From NCBI GenBank assembly GCA_900548135.1, contig URJC01000006.1:1-21623 (forward strand): a stretch of DNA of 21,623 bases. Reading direction: 5' to 3'. Position numbers and translations under genes: made by a program. Of this stretch, positions 7,219 through 16,100 are shown piece by piece; position 1 is the stretch's first letter, and each line of letters starts with the position of its first letter. Source of the DNA: an uncultured Odoribacter sp. (GTDB taxonomy: Bacteria > Bacteroidota > Bacteroidia > Bacteroidales > Marinifilaceae). The notes under the pieces are model-generated. The model saw only the letters and a list, made by a program, of their open reading frames with translations. It was not told where the DNA came from and did no database searches.

Positions 7219-9345
7219 TTAATAGAATTTATATCTTTCGTCTTTCACCTCTCCATTTTTCAGGATGGTCTGGAAGGATTGATAGTTTGCGCGGTACATA
7301 TTGGCCTGTTTCATGGCTTCTTTGGTTTGCTGAATCATTTCAGGAGTTATTTCTTCACTGGTGCGGTTGTTCACCATGATGATATAAACTCCTTGATTAC
7401 CTTCTATAGGAGCGGATATTTTACCTTGTTCCAGAATAGAACTGGTAGCGATAACTTTAGGTTCAATTCCGGCTCCCGGGATCTGAAATGAATTAAATGT
7501 AATATCTGTTGCCTCTTTTACCTCAAGACCTGCTTTTTGCGCTACTGAAAGCAAACTTTCACTGTTGTTTTGTATGTCTGCCAATTCTTTTTTCAGTTGT
7601 TCGGCTTTTTTCTTCTGTATGAGGATACGTTTGATATTTGAAGCTACATTATTGATGGGAGCAATACCTTCTTCATCAATTTCAGTGAGTACAGCTATTG
7701 TATATTTGTTACCATTTTCAAAGATGATGCTACCGTCAGTTGTCGTTACTACTCCAGGTTCTTCAGCCATATATATGCGACGGATCATATCACGCGCATT
7801 ATCCATACCGGCAACTGTTTTTTCATTTTTGTCAACTGAAGCAATTCGTTTCGTTAATCCTGATTCTTCTACTTTTTTGTTGAAATCTTCAGTAGAACTG
7901 ATGTTCGTTGCAAAAGTACGGGCATCATTATAGATCTTATTTGTGGTTTTAGCTGAAGGAGTTACCTCTTTTTCTATCGTAGCTATCTGGAATTTTTCAA
8001 CCGGTTTTGCCATATCGGTAACTTGTACTACATGTGCTCCATATTGGGTCAACACAACCTTGATGTCGTTTTTCTTTGCAAAAAATACAGAATCACTGAA
8101 AGGTTGTACCATTGCTTTTTGATTAAACCAACCCAGATCACCTCCGTTAACAGCAGAATTTTCGTCCTTTGAATTTTCTTTAGCTAATTGTTCAAAATTT
8201 GCACCTTTGCGTAATAGCTTGGCTAAGCTGTCAGCAACGATTTGTGCTTTCTGGTAATCATTGTTTTCGGGAACAATCAGAATATGACGGGCCCGTACGG
8301 AGTCCGGTAACATTTTTACTGAAGCAATACGGGATATTTTGTATGCGTTATTTTCCAGATAGGGACCATAAACTGCTGCTCTGTTATTGAGCAAGTAGTT
8401 GGCCAGGCTATCATTTGTAATTTCTTCTTTTTTGTAATAATTACGATCGGCTTTTGTGTCAGAAGAAGAAAGGCTTACAAAATCAATAGGGTCATTGGTT
8501 TCTGTAAATTCATCTACTAACTCTTTTACTGCTTTTTCAGTTTCTACGTAATCTTCTCCGGAAGGCTCTATATCAAAATTGACATATACAATTTTTCTCG
8601 ATTCTTCCTGTTCAAATTTCTTTTGATTTTTATTGTAATAATCTTTGATTTCACTGTTACTGACTACGATAGCTGAATCGTCTATTGTACTGTAATTTTT
8701 AACGATATAGCTGATATCTGCTTTTGAAGCATTTGCTTCTGTGCTTTCTTTGGCCTGCTCATCAGTGATATATAATGCTTTCATTAAAAGATCATTATAC
8801 TTTGCCATTTTCCGGGTGGCCAACGTCTGTTCCTCCATATTCAGCCAATAGAGTTTTTGGGGAGTCAGTCCTTTGTCTTCTACTACTTGTTTGATGTAAA
8901 GCCGTGCACGGTCTTTATCCACTGTTCCTGTTGCAGGATCTGTGAACATTTGGCGTACAGAGGGACTCATATTGTCACCTAACAGGACATCATATAGTTC
9001 ATCTCCGCTTACATTAAGGCCCAGTTCATCGTATTCTTGTTCCATTAATTTTTCCATGACCATCTGCTGCCAGGTATTATTTCTAAGCATGGATTGTTGT
9101 TCCTCATTCAGGGCAGCAGTATTATTCATTACTTTTACGATTTCCTCATTTTTTGCAACGCGATTCTGAAAATCTATGATGGAAATGCCTTCTCCTGCAA
9201 TTTCACCAACTTCATTTTTGCCACTGTTAAAAATTTGTGAACCGGAATTTAATGCATCTCCGACAATAAATGCTAACAGGGCCAGACCGATCACAATACT
9301 AACAAGTAGTCCGCCGCGATTTCTGATTGTTTGTAATGTTGCCAT
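7219..9345 (-). CDS. ppiD: PpiD/SurA-like peptidylprolyl isomerase, membrane-anchored periplasmic chaperone
   Basis: A 708-residue protein. The N-terminus is MATLQTIRNRGGLLVSIVIG with one hydrophobic helix at about residues 12-30, giving an inner-membrane anchor and a periplasmic body, as in PpiD. A SurA-N-like helical region follows (about 35-200). A parvulin domain spans about residues 345-455, recognised by RARHILIV, then GANFEQLAKENSKDENS, GGDLGWF and a closing QYGAHVVQVTD. The remainder (about 460-700) is a second, degenerate parvulin-like or chaperone segment. It is longer than E. coli PpiD (about 620), which is common in this phylum. The expected role is to help newly exported outer-membrane and periplasmic proteins fold. 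The gene lies 84 bases downstream of topA and has its own consensus promoter in that gap, so it can be expressed separately. Confidence 0.9.
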   Translation of the reverse strand: MATLQTIRNRGGLLVSIVIGLALLAFIVGDALNSGSQIFNSGKNEVGEIAGEGISIIDFQNRVAKNEEIVKVMNNTAALNEEQQSMLRNNTWQQMVMEKLMEQEYDELGLNVSGDELYDVLLGDNMSPSVRQMFTDPATGTVDKDRARLYIKQVVEDKGLTPQKLYWLNMEEQTLATRKMAKYNDLLMKALYITDEQAKESTEANASKADISYIVKNYSTIDDSAIVVSNSEIKDYYNKNQKKFEQEESRKIVYVNFDIEPSGEDYVETEKAVKELVDEFTETNDPIDFVSLSSSDTKADRNYYKKEEITNDSLANYLLNNRAAVYGPYLENNAYKISRIASVKMLPDSVRARHILIVPENNDYQKAQIVADSLAKLLRKGANFEQLAKENSKDENSAVNGGDLGWFNQKAMVQPFSDSVFFAKKNDIKVVLTQYGAHVVQVTDMAKPVEKFQIATIEKEVTPSAKTTNKIYNDARTFATNISSTEDFNKKVEESGLTKRIASVDKNEKTVAGMDNARDMIRRIYMAEEPGVVTTTDGSIIFENGNKYTIAVLTEIDEEGIAPINNVASNIKRILIQKKKAEQLKKELADIQNNSESLLSVAQKAGLEVKEATDITFNSFQIPGAGIEPKVIATSSILEQGKISAPIEGNQGVYIIMVNNRTSEEITPEMIQQTKEAMKQANMYRANYQSFQTILKNGEVKDERYKFY

Positions 9346-9397
9346 TTATATTAAAAATTTAATGTTTTTTTCGATTTGCTTTCTTTTTTCAAGGGTA

Positions 9398-9429
9398 CGA
9401 AGATAGATAAAAGTGTGGTGTTGTGCAAA
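9398..9429 (-). promoter_or_regulatory. Candidate Bacteroidota promoter for the ppiD-like gene
   Basis: On the - strand, TTTG (complement of 9426-9429) is followed after 20 bases by TATCTTCG (complement of 9398-9405). This is one mismatch from the TTTG-N19/21-TAnnTTTG consensus. The -33 box starts immediately after the topA stop codon. Predicted transcripts would have a leader of about 45 bases. Confidence 0.6.
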
Positions 9430-11739
9430 TTATTGGCTTGTCTTTCTTTTCGTTGTTGTTGATTTCTTTTTAGGGCCTTCTTTTTCGATTAATTCCATAC
9501 ATTTCTCTAATGTAAGTTCCTCTGTTTTCAGGCTTTTAGGAATTTTATAATTGGTTTTATTGTATGAGATATAGGGTCCGAATCTTCCGTTAAGGATTTG
9601 AATGCCATTGTCAAACGCTTTTATCAACTTATTACGGTCATTTTCCCGTTTTTCTTCGATGCGGGCAATAGCCGTTTCTAACGTGATTGTACCCGGGTCA
9701 TCTTCTCCTTTTTTCAGAGATACAAATGTATTGTTGTGTTTGATATAAGGACCGAATCGTCCGATGCCAATACTTACTTCCTTGTCTTCATATTGACCGA
9801 TCTTACGGGGAAATTTGAATAGGCTGAGGGCTTCTTCCAGAGTGATGGTTTCCATTAACTGACCTTTCAATAATCCTGCATAACGGACATTTTCTCCCTC
9901 TCCGATTTGTGCCATAGGTCCAAACCGTCCGATGCGGACACTGACAGTTTCACCTGTTGCCGGATCTGAACCTAAAATACGCTGACCGCTGTTACGTTCA
10001 GAATTTTTGAGGGTAGATTCAACTGTATCATGAAAAGGACTATAGAATTCACCTATCATTTTTTGCCACTGTACAGCCCCTTCTGCTATATGGTCGAGGG
10101 ATTCCTCTGCTTCGGCAGTGAAATTATAATCCATGATATTTTTGAAATGTTCAGACAGAAAGTCGGTTACTACCATGCCCATGTCCGAAGGAAATAATTT
10201 TTTCTTTTCAGCACCAAATACCCTTTTGATATTTTTTACTTTGATATCATTTCCTTTTAATTCAATTTGCTCAATATTTTTTTCTATTCCTTCTCTGGAC
10301 TCCCGGATGATATATCCCCGGTTCTGAATGGTAGTGATTGTCGGAGCATAGGTTGAAGGACGCCCAATTCCCAGTGCTTCCATTTTTTTCACCAGACTGG
10401 CTTCAGTGTAACGGGGAGGATGTTGTGTATATTGTTCTAAAGCCGTGATGATTTGCCGGTTCAGCAAATCCCCTTTACTGATTGCTGGTAGTAAATCAGC
10501 TTGTTCATCATCATTTTCATCGTCATGAGATTCCATATATACTTTAAGGAAACCGTCAAAAACAACAATTTCGCCTGTGGCCAGGAAAGAAGTAGTGTGA
10601 TTTGAAAGTCCTATCAGGATATTTGTACGTTCCAATTCAGCATCTGCCATTTGGGAGGCTAATGTACGTTTGTAAATCAGGTCATACAGTTGTTTTTCGT
10701 TCCGGTCACCTTCGACTTCTGCTTTATTCATGTATGTAGGGCGGATAGCTTCGTGTGCCTCTTGTGCCCCTTTGGTTTTAGTCGCAAAGTTACGTGGTTT
10801 GGAATATTTCTCTCCCAAGGTTTCACAGATTACAGCCTTGGCTGTGCGGATAGCTAAATCCGAAAGATTGACAGAGTCAGTACGCATATAAGTGATCAAT
10901 CCATGTTCGTAAAGTTTTTGAGCTACTGACATGGTTTGTGAGACAGAAAAACCTAACTTCCGGGATGCCTCTTGTTGAAGGGTAGAAGTGGTAAAAGGGG
11001 GTGCCGGTTTACGTGTTGTTGGCTTGGTTTCTACGTTATTGACCGTAAATTGTGCTTTCAGGCAAGCTTCCATATAAGATAATGTTGCTTCCCTGGTGGT
11101 AAAACGTTCCTGGGCTTCCGCTTTTAGACAAGCTTTGTCTTTTGTTTCAAAGCTACCAGTAATCCGGTAATATTGCTGTTCTTTAAATGCATTGATTTCG
11201 CGTTCCCGTTCGACAATTAATTTTACTGCTACCGATTGAACACGGCCGGCGGAAAGGGAAGGTTTTACTTTTTTCCACAATACAGGTGATACTTCAAATC
11301 CCACCAGACGGTCGAGAACACGTCTGGCTTGCTGGGCATCTACCAGATTTTTATCGATATTGCGGGGATTTTGTATCGCATGCAGTATGGCTTCTTTGGT
11401 AATTTCATGGAAAACAATCCGTTTGGTATTTTCCGGTTTTAATTTCAGTACTTCGTACAAATGCCATGCAATAGCTTCTCCTTCACGATCTTCATCGGAA
11501 GCAAGCCATACGGTCTTTGCTTCTTTTGCCAATGCCTTTAGTTCTTTTACTATTGCTTTTTTATCAGATGATATTTCATATTGGGGTTGGAAATTATGTT
11601 CAATATCTACCCCAAGGTCTTTTTTTTCCAGATCGCGGATATGTCCGAAACTCGATTTCACCGTATAACCGCTACCCAAGAATTTTTCTATTGTTTTGGC
11701 TTTTGCCGGGGACTCTACTATTACCAGATTCTCAATCAT
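9430..11739 (-). CDS. topA: DNA topoisomerase I (type IA)
   Basis: A 769-residue enzyme that relaxes negatively supercoiled DNA by a transient 5'-phosphotyrosine break. The TOPRIM domain at the N-terminus shows VIVESPAKAKTIEKFLG (Glu9) and SDEDREGEAIAWH with Asp82, Asp84 and Glu86 for the metal. The catalytic tyrosine is Tyr284 in LITYMRTDS. GIGRPSTYAPTI near residue 460 is another family hallmark. Instead of C-terminal zinc fingers there are three GRFGP repeats near residues 604, 660 and 718 (the topoisomerase C-terminal repeat type), then a Lys/Thr-rich basic tail. The ATG at 11739 sits directly before MIENLVIVES. A consensus promoter lies about 32 bases upstream. The gene is single and intact, a housekeeping function. 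Confidence 0.98.
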   Translation of the reverse strand: MIENLVIVESPAKAKTIEKFLGSGYTVKSSFGHIRDLEKKDLGVDIEHNFQPQYEISSDKKAIVKELKALAKEAKTVWLASDEDREGEAIAWHLYEVLKLKPENTKRIVFHEITKEAILHAIQNPRNIDKNLVDAQQARRVLDRLVGFEVSPVLWKKVKPSLSAGRVQSVAVKLIVEREREINAFKEQQYYRITGSFETKDKACLKAEAQERFTTREATLSYMEACLKAQFTVNNVETKPTTRKPAPPFTTSTLQQEASRKLGFSVSQTMSVAQKLYEHGLITYMRTDSVNLSDLAIRTAKAVICETLGEKYSKPRNFATKTKGAQEAHEAIRPTYMNKAEVEGDRNEKQLYDLIYKRTLASQMADAELERTNILIGLSNHTTSFLATGEIVVFDGFLKVYMESHDDENDDEQADLLPAISKGDLLNRQIITALEQYTQHPPRYTEASLVKKMEALGIGRPSTYAPTITTIQNRGYIIRESREGIEKNIEQIELKGNDIKVKNIKRVFGAEKKKLFPSDMGMVVTDFLSEHFKNIMDYNFTAEAEESLDHIAEGAVQWQKMIGEFYSPFHDTVESTLKNSERNSGQRILGSDPATGETVSVRIGRFGPMAQIGEGENVRYAGLLKGQLMETITLEEALSLFKFPRKIGQYEDKEVSIGIGRFGPYIKHNNTFVSLKKGEDDPGTITLETAIARIEEKRENDRNKLIKAFDNGIQILNGRFGPYISYNKTNYKIPKSLKTEELTLEKCMELIEKEGPKKKSTTTKRKTSQ

Positions 11740-11770
11740 ACTACAACTATATAGCAGACATGTTACATGC

Positions 11771-11801
11771 CAAAGTTAAAAACTTAAAATCAAGGTGCAA
11801 A
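11771..11801 (-). promoter_or_regulatory. Consensus Bacteroidota promoter for topA
   Basis: On the - strand, TTTG (complement of 11798-11801), a 19-base spacer and TAACTTTG (complement of 11771-11778) match the Bacteroidota sigma consensus at every defined position. A transcript starting about 6 bases further would have a leader of roughly 25 bases before the topA ATG. Confidence 0.7.
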
Positions 11802-11839
11802 CCTACGAAAAAAACTGAAAAGTAAAAACAAAGAATTTG

Positions 11840-11898
11840 AATTTCAGTAAAACCTGAAATTTTATTGTTGTAAGTAATCTTTTCCCTAACAGGAAAAG
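11840..11898. repeat. Two short hairpins in the lspA-topA intergenic region
   Basis: The 246-base gap between topA and lspA has no gene. It contains an 8-bp perfect stem AATTTCAG/CTGAAATT (11840-11847 with 11854-11861, 6-base loop) and a 7-bp stem CTTTTCC/GGAAAAG (11879-11885 with 11892-11898, 6-base loop). They lie downstream of lspA on the - strand and upstream of the topA promoter, so they may end lspA transcription. Neither has a clean U-tract and both are AT-rich, so termination is only a possibility. The rest of the gap is AT-rich with no further feature I can support. Confidence 0.4.
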
Positions 11899-11985
11899 GT
11901 ATTTGTTTTTGAGAAAAATATTTCAAATTTCCTGTTGTGAACCTTAACAAAAAAGAAATTCATTTTATAATAAGGGTAAACAGGT

Positions 11986-12618
11986 TTATTCTTTGTTTTT
12001 AGTTACTTCTTGTTTTTCAGAAAAGAATTTCCGGTAAAATAAGATTAACATCAGTACACCAATGGTGATATATGAATCAGCAAGGTTGAATACCGGACGG
12101 AAAAAGATAAAGTCCTGTCCTCCCCAGATTGGAAACCATTTGGGAAAAGAACCTTCAATTAAGGGGAAATATAACATGTCAACAACCCGGCCATGCAGAA
12201 AAGAAGAGTAACCTCCTTCAGCTGGAAAAAGAGTTGCCAGTTGATAATGACTGTCACTGAAAATCATTCCGTAGAACAGGCTATCAAAAATATTTCCAAT
12301 AGCACCGCAAAAAATCAAAGCGAAAGAAAATAGAACTCCCAGCGGAGCTTTGTCTTTGAGTAATTTTAAAATATACCAACCAATACCTGCTACTGCTACG
12401 ATACGGAATAAGCTGAGAATTGTCTTTCCGAATTTTCCGTTTCCTAACTCCATTCCGAAGGCCATGCCATTATTTTCAATAAATAGAATTTTGAACCAAT
12501 CACCGAAAATACTGAATTCTTGCCCGATCATCATATGGGTTTTAATCCATATTTTTACAGCTTGATCCAGAACGAGTAAGGCTAAGATGAAAATCATCAG
12601 TTTATTCCGCACACTCAT
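11986..12618 (-). CDS. lspA: Lipoprotein signal peptidase (signal peptidase II)
   Basis: A 210-residue inner-membrane aspartyl protease that cleaves the signal peptide from diacylglyceryl-modified prolipoproteins. I start at the ATG at 12618 (MSVRNKLMIF); an in-frame ATG 45 bases upstream would add an unlikely hydrophobic lead. Conserved blocks are LVLDQAVKIWIKT (Asp18), FIENNGMAFGM (Asn49/Asn50), GAIGNIFDSL (Asn109, Asp112), GRVVDML (Asp147) and FNLADSYITIG (Asn178, Asp181). The last two aspartates are the expected catalytic pair. Four hydrophobic segments are visible. The spacing between the GNxxD and VVD blocks is 35 residues, against about 9 in E. coli. The extra loop near residues 113-140 looks periplasmic and I believe it is typical of this phylum. 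It lies between dksA and topA in a housekeeping run. Confidence 0.97.
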   Translation of the reverse strand: MSVRNKLMIFILALLVLDQAVKIWIKTHMMIGQEFSIFGDWFKILFIENNGMAFGMELGNGKFGKTILSLFRIVAVAGIGWYILKLLKDKAPLGVLFSFALIFCGAIGNIFDSLFYGMIFSDSHYQLATLFPAEGGYSSFLHGRVVDMLYFPLIEGSFPKWFPIWGGQDFIFFRPVFNLADSYITIGVLMLILFYRKFFSEKQEVTKNKE

Positions 12619-12633
12619 AAAATGATAAAAAAT

Positions 12634-12664
12634 AAAAGTTAAATACTTAAACTGAAAAAACAAA
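12634..12664 (-). promoter_or_regulatory. Possible lspA promoter overlapping the dksA-lspA hairpin
   Basis: On the - strand, TTTG (complement of 12661-12664), a 19-base spacer and TAACTTTT (complement of 12634-12641) fit the Bacteroidota consensus except for the final base. The predicted start would leave a very short leader of about 10 bases before the lspA ATG at 12618, and the -33 box lies in the arm of the terminator hairpin. Plausible but unproven. Confidence 0.35.
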
Positions 12665-12714
12665 AACTAACAACTATTCTGATGATCTTCAGTTTTTAGT
12701 TGTTAGTTTTTGTT
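12659..12714 (-). terminator. Long intrinsic-terminator-like hairpin after dksA
   Basis: An 18-bp perfect inverted repeat (12659-12676 with 12697-12712 and two further T at 12713-12714) encloses a 20-base loop that itself holds a 4-bp stem (CTGA/TCAG). In the - strand transcript it follows the dksA stop by about 10 bases and ends in a run of U (complement of 12655-12660). Upstream AAACTGAA (12649-12656) can also pair with TTCAGTTT (12688-12695) in the loop, giving an alternative fold. Confidence 0.65.
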
Positions 12715-12723
12715 ACTCATGTC

Positions 12724-13104
12724 TCAGTTTTCCTGGCCTTCTTTGGCTTCGATGCTTAAGGTTGCATGAGGTACAGCACGTAATCTTTCTTTAGAGATTA
12801 ATTTACCTGTTGCCCGGCAAATTCCATAGGTTTTATTTTCAATCCGTATCAAGGCTGCTTCTAAATGGGCAATGAACTTTGCTTGTCTCTGAGCCAGACG
12901 GCCTGCTTCCTCTTTAGAGAGAACAGAAGCGCCTTCTTCCAGCACTTTGAATGTAGGACAAGTGTCCGCAATGTCGTTCCCGTCACTTCCCGAGATGACA
13001 CCTTTCAGCAAATCATAGTCTTTCTTTGCTTTGTCAAGTTTTTCAAGAATCAATTCTTTGAATTCTTGCAACTCTTCATCTGAATATCTCGTCTTCTCTG
13101 CCAT
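12724..13104 (-). CDS. DksA/TraR-family regulator with degenerate zinc finger
   Basis: With the start at 13104 the product is 126 residues beginning MAEKTRYSDEELQEF. An in-frame ATG at 13146 would add 14 residues that look like leader. Residues about 5-35 and 60-92 form the two charged coiled-coil helices typical of DksA, which enters the RNA polymerase secondary channel and works with ppGpp. The C-terminal module YGICRATGKLISKERLRAVPHATLS aligns with the DksA zinc finger. Of the four metal cysteines only Cys96 remains; the others correspond to Thr99, Ser117 and Ala120. It lies between ileS and lspA on the same strand, with 88 bases to ileS, and no clear promoter of its own, so co-transcription with ileS is likely. 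A polymerase-binding role is inferred from the family; zinc binding is unlikely. Confidence 0.9.
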   Translation of the reverse strand: MAEKTRYSDEELQEFKELILEKLDKAKKDYDLLKGVISGSDGNDIADTCPTFKVLEEGASVLSKEEAGRLAQRQAKFIAHLEAALIRIENKTYGICRATGKLISKERLRAVPHATLSIEAKEGQEN

Positions 13105-13192
13105 AGCTAATAAGTTTTGGTCTAAGTTAATCAAATTTTCGTCCATTTCATACGATTGGACGGAAATATTGTTTTATTAACTTTTAATTTTG

Positions 13193-16100
13193 TTATAATT
13201 TTTCAATTTTGATGAAAGTGTGGATTTCATCAATTTCTATATCTTTTGCTTTATCATCACGTGTATCAGTTAATTCCACACTTTCTGCCAGCACCTGACT
13301 TGCAATATATTGACTGAAATGTTCAACCGCTTCATCGATGTCTGTGTGATGTCCGATACTTAAGATTATTTTATCCGTAACATCGAAATCACTCTCCTTA
13401 CGTAAGTTTTGAATCCGGTTGATCAGTTCGCGTGCAATCCCTTCTTCTTTCAGCTCTTTAGTCACATTGATATCCAAAGCAACGGTTAGGCTTCCTTCAT
13501 TGGCCACCAACCAACCCGGGATGTCTTCAGAAAGAATTTCAACATCTTCTAATCCGAGTTCAATGATGTCCTCTCCGATTTTGAGCTCATACCGACTGTT
13601 TTTCTCCAATTCAAAGATATCGCTTTGTTCCATTCCGGCAATAAGAGCAGAGATTTGCTTCATATATTTACCGTATTTAGGCCCTAAAGTTTTGAAGTTC
13701 GGTTTGATTCGTTTCACTAATACACCTGTCGTGTCAGTGATATACTCAATCTCTTTTACATTGACTTCCGACAGGATGATATTTTTTACAGCATCCAATT
13801 GGCTGATCATACAATCATTCAAAATAGGAATGATTAATTTGCTTAATGGTTGACGTACCCGGAGTTGTACTTTACGACGCAGGCCCAATACCATGGAGGA
13901 TATTTGCTGGGCCAATTCCATACGTTCTTCCAATGATTTATCAATCAGCGCATCATTTGCTTTAGGGAATTCTGTTAAGTGTACACTTCCGTTGAACCGG
14001 CCTGTCACTTTATTCAGGTCTCCAAAGAGCTTGTCCATATAGAATGGGGCTATAGGAGCAGATAGAATGGCTACTGTTTCCAGGCAAGTGTAAAGTGTTT
14101 GATAGGCAGAGATTTTATCCTGCGAATAATCACCTCCCCAATATCTTTTCCGGGAAAGACGCACATACCAGTTGGACAGGTTTTCAATGACAAAATCCTG
14201 TATGGCACGTCCTGCCCTTGTCGGTTCATATTTTTCATAAGCCTCGGTCACTTCCTTGATTAAGGAATTTAGCAGGGATAATATCCAACGGTCAATTTCA
14301 GGACGTTTATTTACAGGTACATCTGCTTCTGCATAACGGAAATGGTCTACATTGGCATATAAAGCAAAGAAACCGTAAGTATTATATAAAGTACCGAAAA
14401 ATTTACGTTTTACTTCATCGACTCCGGCTATATCAAATTTCAAATTGTCCCAAGGCTGTGAATTGGTGATCATATACCAGCGTAAAGGATCGGAACCATA
14501 TTCTTCAATGGTTGTGAAAGGATCGACGGCATTACCTAACCGCTTGGACATTTTATTTCCTTTTGCATCCAGTACCAATCCATTAGAAATGATATTTTTG
14601 AATGCAACAGAATCAAAGGCCATGGTTGCAATAGCATGTAAGGTAAAGAACCATCCGCGGGTCTGGTCAACGCCCTCTGCTATAAAATCGGCTGGGAAAC
14701 GACGATGTTGGTCTATATCATCTTTATGCTCAAAGGGATAATGCAATTGGGCATAAGGCATTGCTCCGGAATCAAACCATACGTCAATCAGATCCTTCTC
14801 CCGGATCATTTTCTGTCCGGTAGAGGATACCAGGATGATGTCATCTACATACGGACGGTGTAAATCGATCTTATCGTAATTTTCTTTTGTATTTTCTCCT
14901 ATAACAAAATTTTTGTATGGGTTTTCAGTCATGAAACCGGCTTGTATGGATTTTTCAATTTCTTCCATCAATTCAGCTACCGATCCAATACATTTCTGTT
15001 CATTGCCATCTTCACTGACCCAGATAGGCAGTGGAGTACCCCAATACCGTGAACGCGACAGATTCCAGTCTACCAGGTTTTCAAGCCATTTCCCAAAACG
15101 TCCTTCACCAGTACTTGCCGGTTTCCAGTTGATGGTTTTGTTTAATTCAATCATCCGGTCACGTACTGCTGTCGTTTTGATGAACCAGGAATCCAGCGGA
15201 TAATATAATACCGGTTTATCAGTACGCCAGCAATGCGGGTAATTGTGCTCATGTTTTTCAACTTTAAAAGCTTTGTTTTCCTTTTTCAGCATTACGGACA
15301 AATCGATATCCAAAGTGGCATCTTCTTCTGTCAGGTTCGGATCATAAGCATTCTTTACGAAACGTCCGGCATATTCACGGTATAATTCTACATTGACATT
15401 ATTTTTTACGAATTCCGGGTCTATGTCTTCCATTAAGAACAATCGGCCGCGTTTGTCTACCATAGGTAGCCTGTTGCCATCTTTGTCAGTTAGCAGCATA
15501 GGGGCAATACCGGCTATTTTAGCAACACGGTCGTCATCTGCTCCGAAAGTTGGGGCAATGTGAACAATACCTGTACCGTCTTCTGTCGTGACATAGTCTC
15601 CCAAAATTACCCGGAAAGCATCTCCTTCTGGACGCATCCAGGGCATAAGTTGTTCATAACGGATTCCTTCGAATTCAGGACCTTTAAATTCCCCAATTTT
15701 CTGATAAGGGATCAATTTGTCTCCTTCTTTATAATCTTCCAATGCCAACCCTTCCGCTTTTGGATTAAAATAAGCACTGAAACGATCTTTGGCCAATACG
15801 ACGGTTACCGGTAAATAGGTATATGGATTAAAAGTTTTTACGACATAATAGGTAATATTCGGACCAACTGCTAATGCTGTATTTGAAGGTAATGTCCAAG
15901 GGGTTGTCGTCCACGCCAAAAAATAGACCGTGTCACTATTGGTAAAGAGTTTTTCGGATTTTTCGTCCCGTATAACCTTAAATTGGGCAACACAGGTCGT
16001 ATCTTTTACATCCCGGTAACATCCCGGTTGGTTCAGTTCGTGTGTACTTAAACCAGTCCCGGCAGCCGGAGAATAGGGCTGTATCGTATAACCTTTATAC

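Noticed and set aside
7565..7933. Open frame of 122 codons on the + strand inside the ppiD-like gene.
   Set aside because: It is antisense to a well-supported coding region, has Ser/Phe-rich composition of a reverse-strand shadow and shows no family motif.
11517..11825. Open frame on the + strand across the topA start and promoter.
   Set aside because: It overlaps the conserved TOPRIM coding region in antisense and lacks any recognisable domain.
13122..13129. TAACTTAG on the - strand upstream of dksA as a promoter -7 box.
   Set aside because: It misses one consensus base and has no TTTG or TTG at 19-21 bases upstream; co-transcription with ileS explains expression.
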